From an uncultured bacterium (GTDB lineage: Bacteria > Verrucomicrobiota > Kiritimatiellia > RFP12 > UBA1067): a stretch of 11,973 bases of DNA. Location: contig CACZAK010000258.1 in NCBI GenBank assembly GCA_902779075.1, positions 1-11,973 on the forward strand, in the 5' to 3' direction. The notes under the pieces were generated by a model that worked only from the letters and a program-made list of their open reading frames with translations, was not told where the DNA came from and did no database searches. The position numbers and the translations under genes are program-made. This document shows positions 6,713 to 11,973 of the stretch, piece after piece; the stretch's first letter is position 1, and the number at the start of each line of letters is the position of its first letter.

Positions 6713-8476
6713 TTAATGTTTTTTGAAAGGTGCGAAGGCATATCCCGCCCAGGAAATGCCCTTGTGGTTAGAAAACTCAAGCGTGTTGAGACGTACGGCG
6801 TGGACGAGGATCGAAAGCCCCGCCATCGCGAAGTTGAGTCCGTGCCCCACGAGCAGGATCAGGACGAGCGGCAACCACTTGATCCAGAGCGGCAGGTCAA
6901 GCCCCACTGCCATGTCGTTGAAGTTCTGCGCCACCTTCACGGACGCGAGACCCACAGCGAACAGGCGCACGTAGGAGATGATGTCGCCCAGACAGCTCAT
7001 CACGTTGAGCGGCAGCATACCCAACTCAATGCCGCGGCTCTTCAGCTCGTTCCCCTTTAGCGTGAAGCCGAACACGAGCGCGAGCGACACGCCGAGTTCC
7101 CAGTAGAGCCACGACGGGAACGACGAGAATATTCCAACGATGGAACAGGTCGTCCAGTACATGAAGAACACGATGCCCGCCCAGCCGAACTGGCTGAGGC
7201 ACACACGGTCGTTGATCATGGAGATGCCGCTCCAGACGCGCGCGAGGATGAGATGTGAGGCTCCTATGGTGAAGCAGAGCAGCATCATGTTGTTGTAGCT
7301 TGGGTCCGCCAACCACTTCACCGTGGCCCAGTCGTTCGCGAACGGCAGCCCCGCGCCGAACCACGTGTTCGAGAGGATGCCCCAGATCACAGTCGCCGAG
7401 CTGAACACGGTGAGGAGCGTGAGCCAACTGCGCACGAGCACCGGACGGTGCCGCTTGTCGGCCACCGGTCTCGTCTTGATCCACCCCCACACCGTAAGCG
7501 CGAGGATGATCGCCCCGTAGCCGCCGTCGCCCACGAGCATTGCGAAGAAGAGCGAGAAGTAGCACATGAACGGCACCGACACGTCCGCCTCCGTGTAGCC
7601 CGGCGCGATGCCCAGTCCCTTGAAGAGTGCGGCCACGGGACGGAACAGCTTCGGCGGACGGATCAGCGTGGGAGGCGTCTCGTCCGGACGCACCTCGCGC
7701 AACAGGATGCCCCATCCGCGCGACACCGCCTTCGCACGCAGACGCGGCACGGAGTCCACCGGCACCCAGCCCGTCACCCAGGAGACCTCACCCTGCGTAG
7801 CCAGCACGTCGCGCGCCGCCGCAAAAGCCACCTGGTCCTTCAGCGCCGGATAGCGCGCCTCGATCGTCGATACGCGGGCGTTCGCCTCCGCAAGCGCCGC
7901 ACGGCACGCGGCCGCGCGCGCCTCTGCGGCCGCAAGGCGCGCCTGCGTGGCCGACAGCCTCTCGGACGGCAACGGCACCTCCGTCCATCCCTCCGGCAAC
8001 TCTTCGCCGAAGAAAGCCTTCCCCTGCGGGGGATGTCCACCGTCGACCGCCAGGCGCACCGGTACGCCCGACGCGCGCAGCGATTCCGCAAGCGCGGGGT
8101 CGAAGTCGCCGAACGGCGCGTACTTCCGCACCATCTGGCGCAGCGCCTCCGCCTCGTCCTCCGCCGCCTGGCGTTCGGCGTCCACCTTGAGAATCTCTTC
8201 CACGAGCGCCGCGCTCTTCGCGTTCTCCAGACGCACGGCCACTTCTCCCTTCGATGCCGGTTCGCCGACGTCACGTGCAACTTCGCGCGCCGCCTTGGCG
8301 ACAATACGCACGGCACGTTCCGCGTCGGCGAGTTCCTCCTTCGCGGACGCGAAGTCCGGCGAGTCAGCCGACGAGAGGTCCAGGTGCACGCATCCGATGT
8401 CGCGCAGCGACTCCAGCGCCTTCACGCCCTCGCGCGCCACGCACAGGAGCGTCAAATGCTTCATTTCGACGATCAT
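6713..8476 (-). CDS. ntpI: V-type ATPase subunit I (a-subunit)
   Basis: This 587-residue stator subunit forms the ion half-channels beside the K ring. Residues 1-300 are soluble, with two long alanine- and charge-rich helical stretches (about 41-120 and 170-225) that fit the antiparallel coiled-coil arm. From about 303 on there are seven or so membrane helices. Family landmarks are FSLFFAMLVGDGGYG (307-321), SYVRLFAVGLAS (501-512) with the essential channel arginine Arg504, and a late HAVRLNTLEFSNHK (559-572). The length is slightly short for bacterial subunit I (usually about 600-680). The start ATG overlaps the stop of ntpD in an ATGA junction, so the two are translationally coupled. Confidence 0.93.
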   Translation of the reverse strand: MIVEMKHLTLLCVAREGVKALESLRDIGCVHLDLSSADSPDFASAKEELADAERAVRIVAKAAREVARDVGEPASKGEVAVRLENAKSAALVEEILKVDAERQAAEDEAEALRQMVRKYAPFGDFDPALAESLRASGVPVRLAVDGGHPPQGKAFFGEELPEGWTEVPLPSERLSATQARLAAAEARAAACRAALAEANARVSTIEARYPALKDQVAFAAARDVLATQGEVSWVTGWVPVDSVPRLRAKAVSRGWGILLREVRPDETPPTLIRPPKLFRPVAALFKGLGIAPGYTEADVSVPFMCYFSLFFAMLVGDGGYGAIILALTVWGWIKTRPVADKRHRPVLVRSWLTLLTVFSSATVIWGILSNTWFGAGLPFANDWATVKWLADPSYNNMMLLCFTIGASHLILARVWSGISMINDRVCLSQFGWAGIVFFMYWTTCSIVGIFSSFPSWLYWELGVSLALVFGFTLKGNELKSRGIELGMLPLNVMSCLGDIISYVRLFAVGLASVKVAQNFNDMAVGLDLPLWIKWLPLVLILLVGHGLNFAMAGLSILVHAVRLNTLEFSNHKGISWAGYAFAPFKKH

Positions 8477-9081
8477 GCGGCCTCCCCTTCGCCGGGCGAC
8501 CGGCTCTTCGCGATCTTACCGCGTGTGACGGCGGCCGTCTGCTCGTCGCCGATGGCGATCTTGATCACGCGGATGTTCTCCCGGCACGCGGGAATCTTCA
8601 CCTTCTCAAACAGGTTGACGCGCTGCGACGTCGTGCGCAGCTCCTCGGCGATGCGACGCTTCTGCTCCTCCAGCACCACGCGCTCGCTCTGGAGCGCAAG
8701 GACGCTCGTCCAAGCAGACACGGCGTCGTCCATCCACGCGGGCGTTGCCCACAGGTCAATCGGTTTCACGTCAGTGTCGATACCGTCGAACACGGGAATC
8801 TCGACGCCGGCAACGTTCGCCTGCGACGTGCGGATGTTCTTCACCGTGACCAAACCCTCCAGCTCCTCGCCGCCCGTCGCGAACAGCGCCACCCAGCCGT
8901 CCAGATGCGCCCGCACCTCCCGCTCGCGGGCCGACACGGCGTCCGCCTTCGCAACGATCCCCGCGATTTCGCCCTGAAGCTGCTGCTTTTTCAACTGCAG
9001 CATGGGCAGAAAGCGCTGGAACCGCTTGAGCGCGTCCGTCTGAGCCTTCAGCTCCGTCTTTGTCAGTTTGATCTTAGCCAT
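8473..9081 (-). CDS. ntpD: V-type ATPase subunit D (central stalk)
   Basis: This 202-residue protein is the central rotor shaft linking the catalytic head to the membrane ring. The N-terminus, KIKLTKTELKAQTDALKRF, and the later helix rich in Lys and Gln (LQLKKQQLQGEIA) are typical of subunit D. The C-terminal helix, RTTSQRVNLFEKVKIPACRE followed by IRVIKIAIGD, is the best conserved part of the family and is intact. The N- and C-terminal helices would form the long coiled coil of the shaft. The ATG at 9081 is chosen because the protein family starts here; a longer reading frame continues upstream into the DUF362 gene but is not coding. It is the first gene of the D-I-K unit, with its own promoter at 9112-9140. 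No Shine-Dalgarno is visible. Confidence 0.93.
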   Translation of the reverse strand: MAKIKLTKTELKAQTDALKRFQRFLPMLQLKKQQLQGEIAGIVAKADAVSAREREVRAHLDGWVALFATGGEELEGLVTVKNIRTSQANVAGVEIPVFDGIDTDVKPIDLWATPAWMDDAVSAWTSVLALQSERVVLEEQKRRIAEELRTTSQRVNLFEKVKIPACRENIRVIKIAIGDEQTAAVTRGKIAKSRSPGEGEAA

Positions 9082-9111
9082 CGCTAGTACACCGTTGGAA
9101 ATAGAAGAAGT

Positions 9112-9140
9112 AGTATATCCTTTTTGCGGCGGGAAATCAA
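9112..9140 (-). promoter_or_regulatory. Sigma70-type promoter of the V-ATPase D-I-K unit
   Basis: On the minus strand TTGATT (9140-9135) and TATACT (9117-9112) are separated by exactly 17 nt, with GGA just before the -10. The transcription start would fall near 9105, giving a leader of about 24 nt. The leader has no Shine-Dalgarno but holds a second -10-like GGTGTACT (9093-9086), 4 nt before the ATG. Confidence 0.6.
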
Positions 9141-9141
9141 G

Positions 9142-9166
9142 TTTACGACAGATCTTTACGACAGAT
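9142..9166. repeat. Short tandem duplication over the DUF362 stop codon
   Basis: TTTACGACAGAT occurs at 9142-9153 and again at 9155-9166, a 13-nt period. The second copy contains the stop codon of the DUF362 gene (9156-9158), and the first contains a matching TAA just downstream. The -35 box of the ATPase promoter begins 2 nt further on. Confidence 0.8.
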
Positions 9167-10277
9167 ATTTGAACGCGTGCGCGACGCGCAGGATGAACGA
9201 CGGCCTCATGCGGATTGCACCCTTTGGACACACCTCGTGGCAGCACGCGCAGCCAATGCAGTTTTTCTTGTTGAGCTGCGGAACGGCGCGGCCTTCGATC
9301 GCGAGCGCCTGCGCGGGACACGCCCGCACGCACTGTCCGCACGCAACGCAGCGCGCAGGGTCGAACGTCGGGCGCACCCAGAGCAGCTTGGCGGCGAGGC
9401 GCGCGAACCAGGACGGCACGAGCGCGAGCAGGTGCGCGCCGAGGGGCGTCGCGAACGACGGCACATCGATCGCATCGCCGCGCACGTCCGGCGCGCGCGC
9501 GGACGCGACGCCCTTTAGGTAGGGAACGCTGCCGGGGTTGATGTGCAGCACGCGGCAAAGCGCGCCGTCGAGCGCAAAGGGATCGGCGGACGCCGCGAGG
9601 AAGCCGAGGCGGATGGGGCGTCCATTGGCCGGTCCCTGCCCTTCCATGCCCACGATGCCGTCCGCAATGCTCACGGACGGCGGCAGCACGCGCCAGATGG
9701 CCTTGAGCAGGCGTCCGAACACGGACGGCTTCGGATAGCGTCGGTGGAGCGTGGTCTTGCTGTAGCCCGGCACCGCGCCGTAGAGGTTCTTGACGGAGGC
9801 CGTGAGCTTGGTGAGCGAATGGCTCTTGACCTTCGGGAGGTTCACGATGAGGTCGGTCTCCACGACGGGCTTCGCAAGGGGGAAGGAGAATCCCTCCTCC
9901 GTGAAGTTCTGCACGCCCGCGCGTTCGAACGGAACGAAGGGCACGCCCTCTTCTTCGCAGACCGCGCCGAGTCCACTTTTGGCGAGAACCGAAGGCAGGT
10001 TGGCCGTGCTGGCGGGACTGTCCCCCACGGAGACGTCCGCGCCGGCGGCCTTGAGGTGGCGCACGACGGCGCGCAGGACGTCGGGGTGCGTCGTCACGGC
10101 CTCGTCGGGCGTGCGGTCGGTGAGGAGGTTCGGCTTCACGAGCACGCGCTTGCCGCGTACCGCGTCGGCGGCGAGGAGGCCGCTTTCGGCGAGCAGGCGC
10201 TCAAGTGCGGACGCGACCGGAGCGCCGTAGCCGTCGCAGCGCACGAACCAGACAGGCGATGTGCTTTCCGCTGACAT
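9156..10277 (-). CDS. DUF362 protein with C-terminal 2x[4Fe-4S] ferredoxin domain
   Basis: This is a 373-residue protein. Residues 10-275 form a DUF362 domain with its usual landmarks: VLVKPNLL (45-52), THPDVLRA (63-70), GDSPAS (85-90), LPKVKSHSLTKLTASVKNLYG region (147-167), DGIVGMEGQGP (206-216) and DPFALDG (232-238). Residues 308-355 hold two ferredoxin clusters, CVACGQCVRACP (Cys310, 313, 316, 320) and CIGCACCHEVCP (Cys340, 343, 346, 350), each CxxCxxCxxxCP. No signal peptide or membrane helix is seen, so it should be cytoplasmic. DUF362 proteins of this build are widespread in anaerobes. Their reaction is not established; an electron-transfer or iron-sulfur role is inferred from the clusters. 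Its ATG abuts the stop codon of the serine acetyltransferase gene with no gap, so the two are co-expressed. Confidence 0.88.
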   Translation of the reverse strand: MSAESTSPVWFVRCDGYGAPVASALERLLAESGLLAADAVRGKRVLVKPNLLTDRTPDEAVTTHPDVLRAVVRHLKAAGADVSVGDSPASTANLPSVLAKSGLGAVCEEEGVPFVPFERAGVQNFTEEGFSFPLAKPVVETDLIVNLPKVKSHSLTKLTASVKNLYGAVPGYSKTTLHRRYPKPSVFGRLLKAIWRVLPPSVSIADGIVGMEGQGPANGRPIRLGFLAASADPFALDGALCRVLHINPGSVPYLKGVASARAPDVRGDAIDVPSFATPLGAHLLALVPSWFARLAAKLLWVRPTFDPARCVACGQCVRACPAQALAIEGRAVPQLNKKNCIGCACCHEVCPKGAIRMRPSFILRVAHAFKYLS

Positions 10278-11033
10278 TCAGACCTTTGTCTTGATGCGCG
10301 GGAACGGCGTCTGGTTGTAGACGCGGGAGAACGGCGGTATGGAATCCATCAGCCACACGTTGCCGCCGATCTCGCTGTCGTGTCCGATCGTGGTGTCGCC
10401 GCCGAGGATCGTGGCGCCGGCGTAGATGACCACGTTGTCCTCCACGTTCGGGTGGCGTTTGTGTCCTTTCATCAGCATGCCCGTGGTCTCGTCCTTCGGG
10501 AACGAGAGCGCGCCGAGCGTGACGCCCTGATAGAGCTTCACGTTGCGTCCGATCACGGTGGTCTCGCCGATGACGACGCCCGTGCCGTGGTCGATGAAGA
10601 AGTGTTCGCCGATAGTCGCGCCGGGGTGGATGTCGATGCCCGTCTTCGAGTGGGCGTATTCGCTCATGATGCGCGGGATGATCGGCACCTTCAGCTTGTA
10701 GAACTCGTGTGCGAGGCGGTGGACCGTGACGGCGTATAGACCGGGATAGGCCATCACCACCTCCATGCGGCATGTCGCGGCGGGGTCGCCCTCGTAGGCG
10801 GCCGAGATGTCCGTTTCCAGGAGACGCCGCACCTCGGGGATGCGCGCGCGGAAGGACGCGATCACCGCGTGGGCGTCCGCATGCGGCATGAGCAGGGCGA
10901 CGTCCTTCTCCAGGTCGGAGAAGAGGGACTCCAGGTCACTGGACTCGCCGCCACCCATCGGACCGTAGAGGCAGGGATGGAGCGCGGCGAAGGCGCGTTT
11001 GAGGAGGGACTGGATTCGTTCGGGGAGGGTCAT
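10278..11033 (-). CDS. cysE: Serine O-acetyltransferase (EpsC type)
   Basis: It transfers acetyl from acetyl-CoA to L-serine to make O-acetylserine, the carbon acceptor for sulfide in cysteine synthesis. The protein has 251 residues. A helical N-terminal part (about 1-115) leads to a left-handed beta-helix of hexapeptide repeats (about 130-240). The active-site signature GIDIHPGATIGEHFFIDHGTG (132-152) supplies Asp134 and His149, the general-base pair of the family, and KRHPNVEDNVVIYAGATILG (192-211) forms the acetyl-CoA side. A loop at about 178-193 is longer than in the E. coli enzyme, which I associate with the EpsC-like class. The C-terminus ends soon after the helix, so the tail that binds cysteine synthase in E. 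coli CysE may be absent. No cysK is in the window. The gene starts 6 nt after a -10-like element and has no Shine-Dalgarno. Confidence 0.9.
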   Translation of the reverse strand: MTLPERIQSLLKRAFAALHPCLYGPMGGGESSDLESLFSDLEKDVALLMPHADAHAVIASFRARIPEVRRLLETDISAAYEGDPAATCRMEVVMAYPGLYAVTVHRLAHEFYKLKVPIIPRIMSEYAHSKTGIDIHPGATIGEHFFIDHGTGVVIGETTVIGRNVKLYQGVTLGALSFPKDETTGMLMKGHKRHPNVEDNVVIYAGATILGGDTTIGHDSEIGGNVWLMDSIPPFSRVYNQTPFPRIKTKV

Positions 11034-11047
11034 GGCGATAGTATACC
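11034..11047 (-). promoter_or_regulatory. -10 element TATACT 6 nt before the cysE ATG
   Basis: On the minus strand GG-TATACT (11047-11040), ATCGCC and ATG follow each other directly. The spacing is the same as before the VIT gene and would produce a leaderless mRNA. The position where a -35 box would fall lies in the preceding terminator stem and shows no TTGACA-like match. Confidence 0.5.
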
Positions 11048-11084
11048 AAAAAAGACGGCGGTGCGCCCGCGTGGACGCACCGCC
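11048..11084 (-). terminator. Intrinsic terminator of the rpoA-rplQ operon
   Basis: The arms GGCGGTGCG (minus strand, 11084-11076) and CGCACCGCC (11065-11057) form a 9-bp GC-rich stem with a 10-nt loop. A GTC step and a run of six T (11053-11048) follow. It lies 22 nt after the rplQ stop codon. The T-run runs straight into the GGTATACT element of the next gene. Confidence 0.88.
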
Positions 11085-11106
11085 TTTCCTGTGACGGGGA
11101 TGGGCC

Positions 11107-11526
11107 TTACTTGGCCGGCTCTTCCGTCTTCGGGGCCTCGGCGGCGGTTTCCGCGGGGGCGGCGGCCTCGGGGGCCGTCACCCACTGGAGGATACACATC
11201 TCGGCCGCGTCGCCCTTGCGGGTGCCCAGCTTGAGGATGCGCGTGTAGCCGCCGTTGCGGCCTTCCATCTGCGGAACGATCTTGTCGAACAGCTTCTGGA
11301 CGGCCTTGGGCTGCTGGAGGCGGGATGCCGCGAGGCGGCGCGCCGCGAGACCGCCCTTGCGGGCGACCGTGACGATGCGCTCCGCGTCCTTGCGGGCCTG
11401 CTTCGCCTTCGGCAGGGTGGTCTTGATGGAATCGGCGAGGATGAGATTCGTCACAAGGCTCTTCATGAGGGCCTGGCGGTGTTCCATCGAACGTCCGAAC
11501 TTCTTCTGAACTCTCTGGTGACGCAT
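11107..11526 (-). CDS. rplQ: 50S ribosomal protein L17
   Basis: This is a 139-residue large-subunit ribosomal protein located near the peptide exit tunnel. The start, MRHQRVQKKFGRSMEHRQAL, is the L17 hallmark, followed by LVTNLILADSIKTTLPKAKQ and the closing GGYTRILKLGTRKGDAAEM strand. The last 25 residues or so are an Ala/Glu/Pro-rich extension (PEAAAPAETAAEAPKTEE), which is acidic and probably disordered. It follows rpoA at 21 nt, the usual end of the alpha operon, and is followed by a strong terminator. The ATG at 11526 is supported by the family start and a CAGGAG ribosome site 8 nt upstream. Confidence 0.96.
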   Translation of the reverse strand: MRHQRVQKKFGRSMEHRQALMKSLVTNLILADSIKTTLPKAKQARKDAERIVTVARKGGLAARRLAASRLQQPKAVQKLFDKIVPQMEGRNGGYTRILKLGTRKGDAAEMCILQWVTAPEAAAPAETAAEAPKTEEPAK

Positions 11527-11534
11527 GGGGTCAA

Positions 11535-11540
11535 CTCCTG
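11535..11540 (-). promoter_or_regulatory. Shine-Dalgarno of rplQ
   Basis: CAGGAG lies 8 nt before the ATG in the rpoA-rplQ gap. It shows that internal operon genes of this organism can use conventional ribosome binding. Confidence 0.65.
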
Positions 11541-11547
11541 TAATGGC

Positions 11548-11973
11548 TTATTTCTTTGATTCAAGCAGATCGGCGTCGAACTTGTAGCCGAGACACATTC
11601 CGAGCTCCTTGAGCTTGTCCTTGATCTCGTTCAGCGACTTCTTGCCGAAGTTGCGGTACTTGAGCATGTCGGCCTCGGTCTTCTGCGCCAGCTCGCCGAC
11701 GGTGGTGATGTTGGCGTTGTTGAGGCAGTTCGCGGCGCGGACCGAAAGCTCGATTTCGTTCACGGACATGTTCAGCAGCTTGCGGAGGCGCTCGCGCTCG
11801 TCGGCGCTCTTGCGCTCGGTGTCGTCGAATTCGAGGGCTTCCTCGTTGGAGTAGTCCACGAACACGTCGAGGTGGCGGCGCAGCACGGCGGCGGCGGTCT
11901 TCAGCGCGTCGTCCGGCGTCACGCGGCCGTCGGTCCACACGTCCATGACGAGCTTCTCGTAGTCGGTGCGCTG
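11548..11973 (-). CDS. rpoA: RNA polymerase alpha subunit, C-terminal part (partial)
   Basis: The last 141 residues of RpoA; the 5' part lies beyond the right edge of the window. The visible part begins with the end of the N-terminal dimerisation domain (YEKLVMDVWTDGRVTPDDAL and the following AAAVLRRHL helix), then an acidic linker (EEALEFDDTERKSADER), then the C-terminal domain. That domain has ELSVRAANCLNNANI, whose Arg corresponds to the DNA-contacting Arg265 of E. coli, and RNFGKKSLNEIKDKL, the second helix-hairpin-helix contact. This domain binds UP elements and activators. It ends in TAA 21 nt before rplQ, the normal order rpoA-rplQ. Confidence 0.96.
   Translation of the reverse strand, partial: QRTDYEKLVMDVWTDGRVTPDDALKTAAAVLRRHLDVFVDYSNEEALEFDDTERKSADERERLRKLLNMSVNEIELSVRAANCLNNANITTVGELAQKTEADMLKYRNFGKKSLNEIKDKLKELGMCLGYKFDADLLESKK

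Noticed and set aside
7448..9087. Long plus-strand frames opposite the ATPase I and D genes
   Set aside because: They are Arg-rich low-complexity translations antisense to well-conserved V-ATPase subunits.
9082..9558. N-terminal extension of the ATPase D frame into the DUF362 gene
   Set aside because: The frame is open by chance. The extension is Arg/Ala-rich, crosses the promoter region and overlaps a conserved ferredoxin domain read in another frame.
1..11973. CRISPR arrays, tRNA/rRNA genes, insertion sequences or phage genes
   Set aside because: I looked for regularly spaced repeats, tRNA-like arms, transposase motifs and terminal inverted repeats and found none. Beyond the 13-nt duplication there is no notable repeat.

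Overview
The window is a GC-rich bacterial chromosome segment in which almost every gene reads on the minus strand, so the biological order runs from the right edge to the left. A V-type ATPase in a bacterium, a membrane exosortase with a PEP-CTERM substrate, and a complete set of bacterial housekeeping genes suggest the PVC group (Kiritimatiellota, Lentisphaerota or Verrucomicrobiota). That placement is inference from gene content, not from a phylogeny.

Right part (11973 to 11034): the end of a ribosomal protein/RNA polymerase operon, with the C-terminal part of rpoA, then rplQ, closed by a strong intrinsic terminator. Immediately after its T-run lies a -10-like element that starts the next unit: an EpsC-type serine acetyltransferase, directly abutted by a DUF362/2x[4Fe-4S] protein.

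Middle part (9140 to 4205): a well-formed sigma70-type promoter drives three membrane/stalk subunits of a V-type ATPase (D, I, K). The proteolipid K carries the residues that bind sodium in the Enterococcus hirae enzyme, so the machine is probably Na+-linked. Subunits A, B, C, E, F and G are not here. Six bases after K comes an elongation factor G gene with one clean lesion: about 47 nt covering switch I are missing, which splits the frame. The rest is intact, so it is either a very young pseudogene or an assembly artefact.

Left part (4204 to 487): a two-gene unit. The first gene encodes a 786-residue protein with N-terminal membrane segments, a VIT domain, a vWA-like domain and a C-terminal VPEP-type exosortase sorting signal. 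The second, overlapping it by 23 nt, encodes an exosortase with Cys/Arg/His active-site residues and an EpsI-like tail. This looks like a dedicated protease/sortase and single-substrate pair and is the most interesting system in the window.

Far left (1 to 486): a short plus-strand ORF that looks like the N-terminus of an HU-like DNA-binding protein, cut short and ending in a bidirectional terminator. An AT-richer intergenic stretch follows that could encode a small RNA or a very short peptide on the minus strand.

Across the window, four intergenic regions carry a similar GG(A)TATRMT element. In two of them it sits exactly 6 nt before the ATG, the spacing expected for leaderless transcripts, whereas rplQ and ntpK have good Shine-Dalgarno sequences.
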